Shown here one piece after another: positions 37,349 to 46,427 of a stretch of DNA of 60,107 nt. Position numbers and translations under genes: made by a program. The stretch is from Candidatus Enterococcus wittei. GTDB taxonomy: Bacteria; Bacillota; Bacilli; Lactobacillales; Enterococcaceae. The DNA is taken from NCBI RefSeq assembly GCF_002140175.1, contig NZ_NGMO01000002.1, positions 468,619 to 528,725 on the forward strand, in the 5' to 3' direction. Within the stretch, counting starts at the first letter, position 1; every line of letters starts with the position of its first letter. Under the pieces are notes generated by a model. That model searched no databases. It saw only the letters and a program-made list of their open reading frames with translations, and was not told where the DNA came from.

Positions 37349-38479
37349 ATGGAAATCATTTACGAATGCTGTGCTGGATTAGATGTCCATCAAAGTAATG
37401 TTGTTGCTTGTGTTTTACAAGGTCCGCTTACTTCTACCAGACCAAAAAAACATCTACAAAAATTTGATACGACCACCAAAGGATTATTAGCCCTACATGA
37501 ATGGCTAACGGATTTTGATTGTGAGATTGTCGCTATGGAAAGTACAGGTATTTATTGGAAACCGGTTTGGCACATTCTTCAAGGAAATTTCGACTTAGTT
37601 CTAGCTAATCCGTATAAAATTAAAAATATTCCTGGGCAAAAAACGGATAAAAAAGATGCAAGTTGGATTGCTAAGTTGCTGCGAGTAGGTTTGATTCCCA
37701 AAAGTTTTGTTCCAGAGGAACCTATACAAGATTTGCGTGAACTCACACGGTTAAGAAAAATGTGGATCGAATCTAGAAATCGAGAAAAGAATCGCGCGCA
37801 CAAAATTTTACAGACTGCCGGAATTAAAATAACTTCTTACATGACAGATATATTCGGATTATCTGGAAGAAATTTATTAAACCTATTGATTAATGAGGAA
37901 GATATTACTGCAGAAAAAGTTGAAGCGGCTGTTTATACTTCTTTAAAATTTAAAGTGCCGGAATTAGTGGAAGGACTTACTGGCTTTTTCAGAAGTCATC
38001 ACAAGTTTTTATTGGCACAAATTTTAGATGTTATTGATATGTATAACAGTAAGATTGGTGAACTAGAAACCAAAATAGCCGAATATTTACTTCCTTACCA
38101 AAAACAGATGGACAATTTATTAACGATCCCAGGAATTAGTACGGATTCAGCTGCTGTAATTATCTCTGAGTTTGGCATTCATATGAATCAGTTTTCTTCT
38201 GCAGAAAGATTAGCCTCATGGGTTGGTCTGTGTCCTGGAAACAATGAAAGTGCTGGGAAAAGACGCTCTACGAGAATTTCCAAAGGAAATGCTTATGCAA
38301 AGAGGGTCTTATGCCAATGTGCCTATTCAGCTTGTAAATCTAATCATCAGAGATTCAAAAACTATTATCAAAGAATCTGTAGAAATCGAGGCGGTAAGCG
38401 TGCGATAGTGGCAGTTGCTCATCTTATTACTAGAATCATTTACTATATGCTTTTGAGAAATGAAGTCTATCACGAATAA
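37349..38479 (+). CDS. IS110-family transposase
   Basis: This 376-residue recombinase has the N-terminal DEDD RuvC-like domain (GLDVHQSNV, VAMESTG, GQKTDKKDASW) and a C-terminal Transposase_20 domain with a catalytic-serine region (NESAGKRRSTRISKG). All four acidic residues and the Ser are present, so the protein looks intact. The start at 37349 uses AAAGGAG. An upstream in-frame extension is not supported because it would pass through the hairpin. IS110 elements insert by RNA-guided recombination and usually lack clear terminal repeats. It lies just downstream of the first giant gene, which itself is uninterrupted. Confidence 0.93.
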   Translation: MEIIYECCAGLDVHQSNVVACVLQGPLTSTRPKKHLQKFDTTTKGLLALHEWLTDFDCEIVAMESTGIYWKPVWHILQGNFDLVLANPYKIKNIPGQKTDKKDASWIAKLLRVGLIPKSFVPEEPIQDLRELTRLRKMWIESRNREKNRAHKILQTAGIKITSYMTDIFGLSGRNLLNLLINEEDITAEKVEAAVYTSLKFKVPELVEGLTGFFRSHHKFLLAQILDVIDMYNSKIGELETKIAEYLLPYQKQMDNLLTIPGISTDSAAVIISEFGIHMNQFSSAERLASWVGLCPGNNESAGKRRSTRISKGNAYAKRVLCQCAYSACKSNHQRFKNYYQRICRNRGGKRAIVAVAHLITRIIYYMLLRNEVYHE

Positions 38480-39100
38480 GAACCACTGCTCTTTGAAATT
38501 TTTAGATTCTTAATTTTTATGGAGGAGGGTAGTTTTTTTTGCTTTTTTTCTAGTTGTTTCGTACATAGGTGCGGTGAAGCTTTCGTATAAAATGATGTTG
38601 ATGGAGAAAAATCTTATAATTATTAATCACCAGTAAAAATATTGTCTTTCTGATCATTAATAAGATATCGGTGGAAATTACAAACATCAAAAAGTATAGA
38701 GCCTATTTCTATGATGGTTAAACAGTTTAATCATTAAAAAGTAGAAAAAGACATGTAAGATGCAAAACATGAAATCTGTTTTGTATCTTTTTTACGCTTT
38801 GTCAGATCGGATTGATAAGAGTATCTATAAATGGCGAAGCTAGTAGAAATATTCAATCAGTCTTAGAAATAATTGCGTCATCTCGTTAAAATTGCGAGTT
38901 TTTTTATCAGCTTATTCATAGTAGTTGATCAGTAGTTCTTAAAAAATAAGTGGAAGCATCTAGAAATTGTCATCAGATTCTCCTGCTTTTCTAGATCTGA
39001 ACTGGGAATGATAACCACTTTACAAGATGGAGCCCATATTTTCTGCTATACTATCACTAAAGAAAGACATGGATTGGAAGATCCGATAAAAGGAGAAAAT
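38480..39100. other. 621-base gap between IS110 and truA
   Basis: It contains the rest of the IS right end, a terminator (38759-38793) and a weaker inverted repeat CTAGAAA (38969-38975) with TTTCTAG (38988-38994) before the truA start. No gene is supported. Confidence 0.55.
38759..38793 (+). terminator. rho-independent terminator
   Basis: GATGCAAAACA pairs with TGTTTTGTATC (one G-U pair) around a short loop and is followed by six T residues. It would stop transcription leaving the IS element before truA. Confidence 0.75.
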
Positions 39101-39838
39101 ATGCGAAATATAAAATTAACAATTGAATATGATGGGAAAAGATATTCTGGATGGCAACGTTTAGGTAATGATGAAAAAACGATTCAAGGAAAAATAGAAG
39201 CAATTTTGTCGCAGATGACGGGGGAAACGATTGAAATCATTGGTTCTGGACGAACGGATGCAGGAACACATGCAAGAGGACAAGTAGCAAACTTTAAAAC
39301 AAATACAACTATGGCCCTTCCTGAGGTGCTAGATTTTTTAAATCGTTATTTACCTAGAGACATCGTGGTGAAAAAGGTAGAAGAAGTACCTGAACGCTTC
39401 CATGCAAGATACAATGCAAAGGGGAAAAAATATAGCTACTATGTATGGAATGATCCGATTCCTTCTGTATTTGAACGAAACCACAGCTTTGATTATCCTC
39501 AAGCGCTTGACCTTGAAAAAATGGAGAAAGCTTGTCAAAAATTAATAGGAAAACATGATTTTATTGGTTTTTCTGCCTTGAAAAAAACAAAAAAATCAAC
39601 GGTTCGTACAATTGAAGAGCTTTCTATCCAACAAGAAGGAAAGATGCTTCACTTTACCTTTGTAGGAGATGGCTTCTTGTATAAAATGGTTCGGATCCTC
39701 ATGGGGACATTATTAGATATCGGTTCAGGAAAATCAGATTTATCCGTGATCGATACAATTTTTGAAACAAAAGTCAGACAACAAGCAGGTGAAACAGTTC
39801 CCTCACACGGACTTTTTCTAGATGAAGTGTATTATTAA
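39101..39838 (+). CDS. truA: tRNA pseudouridine(38-40) synthase TruA
   Basis: This 245-residue enzyme isomerises uridines at positions 38-40 of tRNA anticodon stems. The catalytic Asp is in GSGRTDAGTHARGQV. The start at 39101 follows AAAAGGAG; an upstream extension of 31 codons is rejected as non-homologous. In many enterococci truA follows the ECF transporter genes; here it stands alone after the IS, hinting at local rearrangement. Confidence 0.95.
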   Translation: MRNIKLTIEYDGKRYSGWQRLGNDEKTIQGKIEAILSQMTGETIEIIGSGRTDAGTHARGQVANFKTNTTMALPEVLDFLNRYLPRDIVVKKVEEVPERFHARYNAKGKKYSYYVWNDPIPSVFERNHSFDYPQALDLEKMEKACQKLIGKHDFIGFSALKKTKKSTVRTIEELSIQQEGKMLHFTFVGDGFLYKMVRILMGTLLDIGSGKSDLSVIDTIFETKVRQQAGETVPSHGLFLDEVYY

Positions 39839-40047
39839 TGGAAAGAATAAAAAACAACTTACCAACTAAATAAAAAAATATCAAACGGCTATGAATCAAT
39901 AAAAATATCTTTACTCTTATTGTTGATCCGCACAGTTTTTATTTACTTTTTCATTGATTTTTGAAAGGAATATACTGGGCATGCACAAGCATCTACGAGT
40001 CTCGCCAATTTAAAGTTGGTTTACTCAGAGGAAATGAGGGAATTGTG

Positions 40048-40866
40048 ATGAATAAAAACGAAGAAGAAGTCACAGCGATTTACAATTTGATCCTAAATCC
40101 TAATACCCGTGATTGGGAGCGACAACAATTGATTGAAGCAAAAGAAAGCTTGGCCACTACTTTATCCGTCCCAGATGTATTCGAAAAATTGGAGGTTGCT
40201 TTACGCCCTTTAGCCATCCGAAACAATTTAACACCAGATGTGATGGATTTTTACTTGCGGATGGTTGGGGATCCAATTGGAGAAGAATACTATGATTATT
40301 CTAAACACGAAATAATTGATCCAACAGTTCAAGAACGAGCAGTATTTGCTGGTGGTTGTTTTTGGTGTATGGTTGAGCCTTTTGAGGAAAAAGAGGGAAT
40401 ACTCTCTGTTTTGTCTGGATATACAGGAGGACAGGTGATTCATCCAAATTATGACCAAGTGAGTGGAGGCTATACTGGACATGTCGAAGCAGTCGAGATC
40501 ATTTTCGATACTCGTGTGATCAGCTATGAAGAGTTAATAGAGTTATATTGGCAACTGACAGACCCGACCGATGAATTTGGACAATTCCAAGATCGTGGGA
40601 ACCAGTATCGCCCCATTATTTTTGTGCAAAATGAAGAACAAAGACAGATTGCTGAAAGATCAAAGCAAGCGTTGAGTAAATCGGGGAGATATACAAAACC
40701 GATTGTCGTAGCTATTTTACCTGCTACAACTTTTTGGCCTGCGGAAAACTATCATCAGCAATTTTATCGCAAACAACCAAAGCGTTATCGAAAAATCAAG
40801 CAAACTCGGGAACAACTTCAGTTTTTTCAAAAAGCAAAAGGAAATTGGCGGAAAATAAAAAAGTAA
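40048..40866 (+). CDS. msrA: peptide methionine sulfoxide reductase MsrA with N-terminal extension
   Basis: This 272-residue protein has an MsrA domain from about residue 95 with the catalytic GCFWC motif, and GYTGGQV and [11 protein letters not shown]. It repairs methionine-S-sulfoxide. About 90 residues precede the domain and appear helical ([21 protein letters not shown]). Such an extension occurs in Lactobacillales MsrA proteins; its function is not known to me. The start at 40048 has GAGGG seven bases upstream. Confidence 0.92.
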   Translation: MNKNEEEVTAIYNLILNPNTRDWERQQLIEAKESLATTLSVPDVFEKLEVALRPLAIRNNLTPDVMDFYLRMVGDPIGEEYYDYSKHEIIDPTVQERAVFAGGCFWCMVEPFEEKEGILSVLSGYTGGQVIHPNYDQVSGGYTGHVEAVEIIFDTRVISYEELIELYWQLTDPTDEFGQFQDRGNQYRPIIFVQNEEQRQIAERSKQALSKSGRYTKPIVVAILPATTFWPAENYHQQFYRKQPKRYRKIKQTREQLQFFQKAKGNWRKIKK

Positions 40867-40964
40867 ATCAGCAAATAATTTAAAACTGCAGTATACTGTT
40901 GGTAACGCTTTCTATGCTTTTTGGAGCGAATTCTCTTAAATTGGAAGAATCAAGGAGGAAGTCG

Positions 40965-41951
40965 ATGTATAGAGCAGATGCAACACGGTATGAAAAGATG
41001 CAGTATCGAAAAACTGGACAGTCAGGTTTGAAGTTGCCATTGTTATCACTAGGATTGTGGCAAAATTTTGGCGATTATGATCCGATCAGTAAACAACGTG
41101 AGATTTTAAGAGGTGCATTTGACTTAGGAATCACCCATTTTGATTTAGCGAATAACTACGGTGGACCAGCAGGGGCTGCGGAAATAAATTTTGGTCGATT
41201 ATTCAAAGAAGATTTCCAATCTTATCGAGATGAATTGATTATTTCTAGTAAAGCTGGTTACCACATGTGGGAAGGACCTTATGGAGAATGGGGGTCAAGA
41301 AAGTCGATCATTGCTAGTTGTGACCAAAGTTTGCAACGAATGGGCTTAGATTATGTCGATATTTTTTACCACCATCGCCCAGATCCAGATACACCACTAG
41401 AAGAAACAGCAGAAGCATTGATGCAGCTTGTTCGACAAGGGAAAACATTGTATATTGGTATTTCTAATTACAACGGAGCAGATACAAAAGCAATGACTGA
41501 AATCTTGCGAAAGAAGGATGCACCATTTGTGATTCATCAAATGCGCTACAACATGTTTTCGAGAGAACTACTTGAAGATGATCTAGCACCAGTGTTAGCA
41601 GAAGAAGGGTTAGGAGCAATCACTTACAGCCCATTGGCCCAAGGTCTGTTGACTAATCGCTATCTTCATGGAATTCCAGAAGATTCCCGAGCGCATCGAA
41701 AAGAAATCCCATTTCTTTCTGAAGACCAAGTCGCACCAACACTGAAAAAAATCAGTCAATTGCAAGAAATAGCTGAGTCTAGAGATCAAACGCTGGCGCA
41801 AATGGCATTAGCTTGGAATCTACGACAAAAATCTGTGACTAGTGTCTTAGTCGGTGCAAGTCGTCTTAGTCAGCTACAAGAAAGTGTCAAGATGATGGAT
41901 CATCTAGAATTCTCAACAGAAGAAGAAAAACAGATTGAAACTATTCTTTAG
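40965..41951 (+). CDS. aldo/keto reductase (YghZ/Gpr type)
   Basis: This 328-residue TIM-barrel NADPH reductase has the tetrad seen in FDLANNYG (Asp, Tyr), SSKAGYHMW (Lys) and YHHRPDPDTPLEE (His). It resembles L-glyceraldehyde-3-phosphate reductase (YghZ/Gpr). AAGGAGG precedes the ATG at 40965. It is monocistronic, ending at a strong terminator. Confidence 0.9.
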   Translation: MYRADATRYEKMQYRKTGQSGLKLPLLSLGLWQNFGDYDPISKQREILRGAFDLGITHFDLANNYGGPAGAAEINFGRLFKEDFQSYRDELIISSKAGYHMWEGPYGEWGSRKSIIASCDQSLQRMGLDYVDIFYHHRPDPDTPLEETAEALMQLVRQGKTLYIGISNYNGADTKAMTEILRKKDAPFVIHQMRYNMFSRELLEDDLAPVLAEEGLGAITYSPLAQGLLTNRYLHGIPEDSRAHRKEIPFLSEDQVAPTLKKISQLQEIAESRDQTLAQMALAWNLRQKSVTSVLVGASRLSQLQESVKMMDHLEFSTEEEKQIETIL

Positions 41952-41984
41952 TAGATGATAAACCGATATTAGTTAATAGATAAA

Positions 41985-42035
41985 AAATAAGGAAGATAAA
42001 CATGGAGAAACGTGCCATGGTTGTCTTCCTTATTT
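41985..42035. terminator. strong terminator after aldo/keto reductase
   Basis: AAATAAGGAAGA pairs with TCTTCCTTATTT, with inner CATGG and CCATG extending the stem. It isolates the PTS control region. Confidence 0.88.
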
Positions 42036-42202
42036 ATTGTACAGATGATCTATTTTTGATAACCTGCGATTAATACGGCCCTTATTGGGTGTTTCCATTT
42101 TTTTGATGACCTCGTAGCGCTTATAAATCACACCTCTTTATTTTGTTTTATTCTAGTCAGCTAAACTAAGAAAAATCGGTGAATGAAAAATGCTATTTTT
42201 TG

Positions 42203-42239
42203 CACACTAAAAATAGTGTGTGGACACGAAATTAGTGTG
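42203..42239 (+). promoter_or_regulatory. tandem upstream activating palindromes for the PTS operon
   Basis: CACACTA (42203-42209) faces TAGTGTG (42214-42220), and ACACG...TAGTGTG recurs at 42224-42239. These lie about 60-100 bases before the sigma-54 promoter, the right place for enhancer sites of a LevR/CelR-like activator, which is not in this window. Confidence 0.6.
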
Positions 42240-42241
42240 CG

Positions 42242-42256
42242 TTGAAACCGTTGCCT
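42242..42256 (+). promoter_or_regulatory. CcpA catabolite response element (cre)
   Basis: TTGAAACCGTTGCCT satisfies every fixed base of the consensus WTGNAANCGNWNNCW. It lies between the enhancer palindromes and the sigma-54 promoter, so glucose repression by CcpA is likely. Confidence 0.7.
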
Positions 42257-42300
42257 TTAGAAAACAATGTAATGTCAAGGAATTAAAGCGCTTTTAAAGT

Positions 42301-42316
42301 TGGCACGATACTTGCA
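42301..42316 (+). promoter_or_regulatory. sigma-54 (-24/-12) promoter of the PTS operon
   Basis: TGGCACGATACTTGCA matches the consensus TGGCACG-N4-TTGCW at all fixed positions, with GG and GC ten bases apart. It lies 42 bases before the IIB start. This implies RpoN plus an ATP-dependent activator. Confidence 0.92.
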
Positions 42317-42357
42317 TTATATAAAAGTGTAAGAAACAGAAAGGGAAGTGTTTGATA

Positions 42358-42678
42358 ATGGAAAAAAGAACAATCATGCTTGTATGCTCTGCTGGAATGA
42401 GTACAAGTCTATTAGTGACAAAAATGCAAAAAGCCGCAGAAGAAAAAGGAATTGAAGCAGATATTTTTGCTGTATCCGCCTCAGATGCAGATAATCAATT
42501 AGCATCAAAAAATGTAGACGTTTTACTACTAGGCCCACAAGTTCGTTTTATGAAAAGTCAGTTTGCTGAAAAACTTGCACCAAAAGGCATTCCATTAGAT
42601 GTGATCAATATGCAAGATTACGGCATGATGAATGGCGCTAAAGTATTAGAACAAGCAGAATCATTAATCAATAAATAA
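42358..42678 (+). CDS. PTS Lac/cellobiose-family IIB component
   Basis: This 106-residue protein has the active Cys in LVCSAGMSTSLL near residue 10 and is a Lac-family (cellobiose/chitobiose type) IIB domain. It takes phosphate from IIA and passes it to the incoming sugar. The start is the ATG at 42358 after GAAAGGGAAGTG. IIA and IIC follow in order. Confidence 0.93.
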   Translation: MEKRTIMLVCSAGMSTSLLVTKMQKAAEEKGIEADIFAVSASDADNQLASKNVDVLLLGPQVRFMKSQFAEKLAPKGIPLDVINMQDYGMMNGAKVLEQAESLINK

Positions 42679-42696
42679 GAAAGTAGGAAAAGAAAG

Positions 42697-43014
42697 ATGG
42701 AAGACCAAAAAAATCTCGAAGCCATCATGGGGTTAATCATGTTTGGTGGAAATGCAAAAAGCGATGCAATGGAAGCAATCGCAGCAGCGAAAAAAGGTGA
42801 TTTTGAATTAGCTGATGCAAAAATCAAAGATGCAGAAGAATCACTTGTCCAAGCACATCACTCACAAACAGAAATGTTGACACAAGAAGCACAAGGCGAG
42901 CATATGCAAGTCACACTTTTGACGGTTCATAGTCAAGATCATTTGATGACTTCTATCGCATTTACGGATCTAGCAAAAGAAATTATTGATTTATATCGTC
43001 GAATCGACGTTTAA
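42697..43014 (+). CDS. PTS Lac/cellobiose-family IIA component
   Basis: This 105-residue trimeric helical IIA domain has the phosphorylated His in SLVQAHHSQTEMLTQEA and the family start MGLIMFGGNAKSDAMEAIAAA. AGTAGGAAAAG precedes the ATG. It accepts phosphate from HPr. Confidence 0.93.
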   Translation: MEDQKNLEAIMGLIMFGGNAKSDAMEAIAAAKKGDFELADAKIKDAEESLVQAHHSQTEMLTQEAQGEHMQVTLLTVHSQDHLMTSIAFTDLAKEIIDLYRRIDV

Positions 43015-43046
43015 AAAGTTGTTAAAGGGGAAAAGAGGAGAGAAAT

Positions 43047-44300
43047 ATGGATAGTTTTGTAGCATTTATGGAAAAACATTTTATTCCTGTAGCATCAAAA
43101 ATTGGTGCTCAACGTCATTTAGTGGCGATTCGGGATGCATTCATGGTCAGCATGCCGTTAATGATTTTAGGTGCATTGGCGGTAATGATCAATAACTTGC
43201 CGATCCCAGGTTTCCAAGAATTGATGAATTCGATTTTTGGCGGTGAGGCTTGGAAAGGATTTGGAGCAGCAGCGTGGAATGGTACGTTTGCGATTCTTTC
43301 TGTTTTGATTGCCTTCTTATTAGCGTATCATTTAGCGAATGGCTACCGTAAAGATGGTGTTTCAGCTGGAGTGATCTCTTTAGGTTCATTCTTCGCATTA
43401 GGTGGCGCTTTAGGTATGAGTTCAAATGGTTTATTTATTGCAATTATTGTCGGTATTATTTCAACAGAAATCTTTGTTCGTTTAAGTGGAAATGAAAAAT
43501 TGATTATCAAAATGCCTGATGGTGTGCCACCAGCAGTTGCTAAAGCATTCGCTTCATTATTACCAGCAATGATCACGATCTCAGTGTTTGCGTTAGTTGC
43601 AGCAATCTTTGCAGCATTTGGCGTAGCTGATATCGTAGGAGCTTTCTACACAGTAGTACAAGAACCATTTATGGGTCTTGCAAATTCTTATCCATCTGCA
43701 TTGTTACTTGCATTTATTACACCATTCTTATGGTTCTTTGGATTACATGGTGCCAACATGGTCGATCCATTGATGCAAACAATCAATGCGCCAGCGATCC
43801 AAGCAAACGTTGAAGCGATCGCAAATGGACAAAGCGCACCATATATTGTCAATAAACCTTTCTTTGATAGCTTCGTCAACTTAGGAGGAACAGGTGCGAC
43901 ACTCGGATTATTATTAGCTATTTATTTAGTTGGACGTAAAAACAAACCTTATATGGTCGTAACGAACTTATCAATCGCACCGGGTGTATTCAACATTAAT
44001 GAACCAACAATGTTTGGATTACCAATCGTGCTGAATCCGATCATGTTTATTCCGTTTATTTTAACACCAATGGTTTTAGTCAGTGTGGCGTATTTCGCGA
44101 CATCACTTGGACTTGTGCCGGCAGCGACAGTTATGCCACCATGGGTAACACCGCCTGTAATCGGTGGATTCTTAGCAACAAATAGTATTGCAGGAGCAGT
44201 GTTAGCAGCAGTAAACTTACTAATATCTGTTTTGATCTATCTGCCATTTGTTAAAGTAGCAACGATCCAAGAAAAGAAAAAAGAAGCATTGAACGCTTAA
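43047..44300 (+). CDS. PTS Lac/cellobiose-family IIC permease
   Basis: This 417-residue membrane permease of the PTS_EIIC (Lac family) has about ten helices and the conserved FNINEPTMFGLPIVLNP motif with the key Glu. It binds and translocates the sugar. No phospho-beta-glucosidase gene follows, so the sugar (probably a beta-glucoside, cellobiose or chitobiose) is cleaved by an enzyme encoded elsewhere. GGGGAAAAGAGGAG precedes the ATG. Confidence 0.93.
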   Translation: MDSFVAFMEKHFIPVASKIGAQRHLVAIRDAFMVSMPLMILGALAVMINNLPIPGFQELMNSIFGGEAWKGFGAAAWNGTFAILSVLIAFLLAYHLANGYRKDGVSAGVISLGSFFALGGALGMSSNGLFIAIIVGIISTEIFVRLSGNEKLIIKMPDGVPPAVAKAFASLLPAMITISVFALVAAIFAAFGVADIVGAFYTVVQEPFMGLANSYPSALLLAFITPFLWFFGLHGANMVDPLMQTINAPAIQANVEAIANGQSAPYIVNKPFFDSFVNLGGTGATLGLLLAIYLVGRKNKPYMVVTNLSIAPGVFNINEPTMFGLPIVLNPIMFIPFILTPMVLVSVAYFATSLGLVPAATVMPPWVTPPVIGGFLATNSIAGAVLAAVNLLISVLIYLPFVKVATIQEKKKEALNA

Positions 44301-44310
44301 TCATTCCTAG

Positions 44311-44431
44311 AAGGTTGTGAAAAAGTTGTTCAGTTCTAAGAATTAAGATAGAGATTGAGAAAAATATACCGCATATTTTTCTCGACATTCTTCTTAATCC
44401 ATAAGGAACTGGCGGCTTTTATCACAACCTT
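44311..44431. repeat. extended nested inverted repeat (121 bases) with terminator-like end
   Basis: Four nested stems pair in register: AAGGTTGTGA with TCACAACCTT, CAGTTC with GAACTG, AATTAAGA with TCTTAATC, and GAGAAAAATAT with ATATTTTTCTC around ACCGC. AAAAG and CTTTT add to the outer arm. The 3' end runs into TTTTTT. It could be the PTS operon terminator, a structured RNA or a small mobile repeat. Confidence 0.7.
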
Positions 44432-44529
44432 TTTTGTATGCAAAGTGAAATAGGATGATTATTGTATTTTTTTAGAGTGAGAGATATAGTGGATGTAAGC
44501 CTTTTATAAATTGATTTGGGAGGAATAAG

Positions 44530-44922
44530 ATGAATAAAGAAGAGATCCAAACAAGAATGAATGTATTAAAAACATATGGACAGTCATTACCAGGGACTAA
44601 GGTCTACTTTCGAGAAGATTGGGGAACTATTTATTTTGATCTTCAAGGAAAACAGTTCGGAATGATGAGTCCTGAAGCAGATGAAAAAGCGCTGATTACG
44701 TTAAAGCATTATCCAGAGAAAAATGAAGAATTACGTACTTTATATACAGATGTCATCATCCCCGGCTATTATGCCAATAAAAAGCATTGGAATTCAATCA
44801 AATTAGCAAGTGAAGAGTTATCAGATACTGAAATCAAAAAGATGGTCCAAATTTCTTATGAATTAGTACTGCAGAATTTTTCTAAAAAGAAACAAGAAGA
44901 AATAACAAGAATGGGAAAATAA
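44530..44922 (+). CDS. YjbR/MmcQ-family protein (DUF419-like)
   Basis: This 130-residue protein has the YjbR pattern: WGTIYFDLQGKQFGMMSPE near the middle and PGYYANKKHWNSIKLAS later. The fold is CyaY-like and the function is not established. GGGAGGAATAAG precedes the ATG. It is monocistronic. Confidence 0.8.
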   Translation: MNKEEIQTRMNVLKTYGQSLPGTKVYFREDWGTIYFDLQGKQFGMMSPEADEKALITLKHYPEKNEELRTLYTDVIIPGYYANKKHWNSIKLASEELSDTEIKKMVQISYELVLQNFSKKKQEEITRMGK

Positions 44923-45362
44923 ATTTCAATACATTTCCTTGGAAATGGGAGGATTCCTATCAAATGAGCAAACTTTTACCGTAAATTCACACTATTTTTT
45001 GATTACTTTAGAATGAAGTAGTAAAAAAATTATGATGATTTTTGGATGTTTGTAAACTAAGGAATAATGAAATGGATTTTTTCGTATTGTCGCTAATGGC
45101 ATGTTAGCGTATAGAAGAATACTCAATAGTGCCCAAGGTATATTCCTTCCTAAAAATCCCTGACTAAGTTATCATCATTCTTGCCATTTGAATATTTAGG
45201 TTAGAGGGAGCCTGTCTTTTTAGTATGTAGACATTTCTAAGTATTTCTATTTAATTTGAATAGATAGCAGAAGGAAAAAGAGTTTCTGATGAGAAGATGT
45301 CAAAAATCGATTCGAGCAATAACCATGCTATAATGAACCAAATATGAAAGGGAAGTGAAACA
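44923..45362. other. 440-base gap before the GNAT gene
   Basis: No gene is seen. An extended -10 promoter (TGCTATAAT, TATAAT at 45329-45334) lies about 29 bases before the GNAT start. Confidence 0.6.
45326..45334 (+). promoter_or_regulatory. extended -10 promoter for GNAT gene
   Basis: TGCTATAAT matches the TGnTATAAT extended -10. No good -35 is visible, as usual for this type. The same TGCTATAAT precedes the second GNAT gene at 58850. Confidence 0.65.
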
Positions 45363-45827
45363 ATGGGGAGTTATCAAGTGGTAAAGTTACGTGACCGACC
45401 AACGTTACTTAAAGAAACAGCTGAGTGGTTTGATTCAAAATGGCATTTATCTATTCCTTTATATGAGGAAAGTATCAGAGCAAGCCTTACTACAGAAGTA
45501 GGGATCCCACAATGGTATGTCATTTTAAATAAAGCAGATAAAATTATTGGTGGCGCTGGTGTCATTGAAAATGACTTTCATGATCGTCCTGATTTGTCAC
45601 CAAACCTTTGTGCTTTATTTGTGGAAAATGAGCATCGTAATCAAGGAATCGCTAAGGTACTATTAAGTGAAATTCGTAAAGACATGAAAAAAATGGGATT
45701 CGATACACTTTATCTGGTAACAGATCATACCTCCTTTTACGAAAGATATGGTTGGTCTTTTCTTACAATGGTCCAAGATGAAGATGGAATACCTACACGC
45801 CTTTATCAGGTAACAACAGAAGAATAA
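45363..45827 (+). CDS. GNAT-family N-acetyltransferase
   Basis: This 154-residue acetyltransferase has the acetyl-CoA-binding motif in ENEHRNQGIAKVLLSEIRKDM and the C-terminal SFYERYGWSFL. It acetylates an unknown amine. AAAGGGAAGTG precedes the ATG. It ends before a strong bidirectional hairpin. Confidence 0.88.
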   Translation: MGSYQVVKLRDRPTLLKETAEWFDSKWHLSIPLYEESIRASLTTEVGIPQWYVILNKADKIIGGAGVIENDFHDRPDLSPNLCALFVENEHRNQGIAKVLLSEIRKDMKKMGFDTLYLVTDHTSFYERYGWSFLTMVQDEDGIPTRLYQVTTEE

Positions 45828-45974
45828 AAAAGGTGAAATAACAGTATTTTAACCTAAAAAGTAAGACAGAGTCTTAGAAAATAGTTTTCTATTTTTTGAG
45901 ATCTTAACTTATTGCTAAACATCAGCTGATGGGACACTATTTAAACAAAGTGTTTTAGCTGTCCTCAAAACACG

Positions 45975-46033
45975 AAAAAAGCCAGAGCATTCGAAGATAG
46001 TCTTTCCTATTTTCGATATTCTCCGGCTTTTTT
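45975..46033. terminator. bidirectional terminator between convergent genes
   Basis: AAAAAAGCC pairs with GGCTTTTTT, with GAAGATAG and CTATTTTC pairing inside. It lies between the rightward GNAT and the leftward YrhK-like gene. Confidence 0.85.
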
Positions 46034-46045
46034 GATGGACACGAT

Positions 46046-46399
46046 TTAGTCATTCTCAGAACTATTGGAATGACTGAGATTATAGCTGATATTCTCTTCT
46101 TGTTTCTTTTTTTGTTTCTTTTCATCATAAATGAAGACGTTTCGTACGATTTTTAGAACAGGACGAGTGGTTAGAAAGATTGCACCCGCCAGGTAGAAGT
46201 ACGTACTGTAACGATCAGGAATTCTGGTCAATAAAGCTAGACTTCCACATACGTAAAAAATCCCAGTCAATAAATCGACCGCTAAAGAAATTAGCGTATA
46301 ACGATTTTGGAAGTATAAACGAAACCGACGTCCACGTATTTCGATATCTTCTTCTTTTCCAATATCGATTTCATGCGTGTTTCGTTTAATCTTTGGCAT
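46046..46399 (-). CDS. YrhK-domain membrane protein
   Basis: This 117-residue protein has two predicted membrane helices (about residues 34-57 and 67-84) in a YrhK-like pattern, an N-terminal charged region (KEEDIEIRGRRFRLYFQNRY) and a charged tail. Function unknown. It lies just downstream of the alcohol dehydrogenase on the same strand (28-base gap), so the two are probably co-transcribed. Confidence 0.78.
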   Translation of the reverse strand: MPKIKRNTHEIDIGKEEDIEIRGRRFRLYFQNRYTLISLAVDLLTGIFYVCGSLALLTRIPDRYSTYFYLAGAIFLTTRPVLKIVRNVFIYDEKKQKKKQEENISYNLSHSNSSEND

Positions 46400-46427
46400 A
46401 TAAAATCACCTAACTATTCGTTTTATT

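Larger units (their letters stand above)
37090..38520 (+). mobile_element. IS110-family insertion sequence (approximate limits)
   Basis: The transposase gene is intact. The ends are estimates from gene position and the neighbouring hairpins, since no terminal repeats or target duplications are visible. Its presence between giant gene 1 and truA marks a join between accessory and core DNA. Confidence 0.55.
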
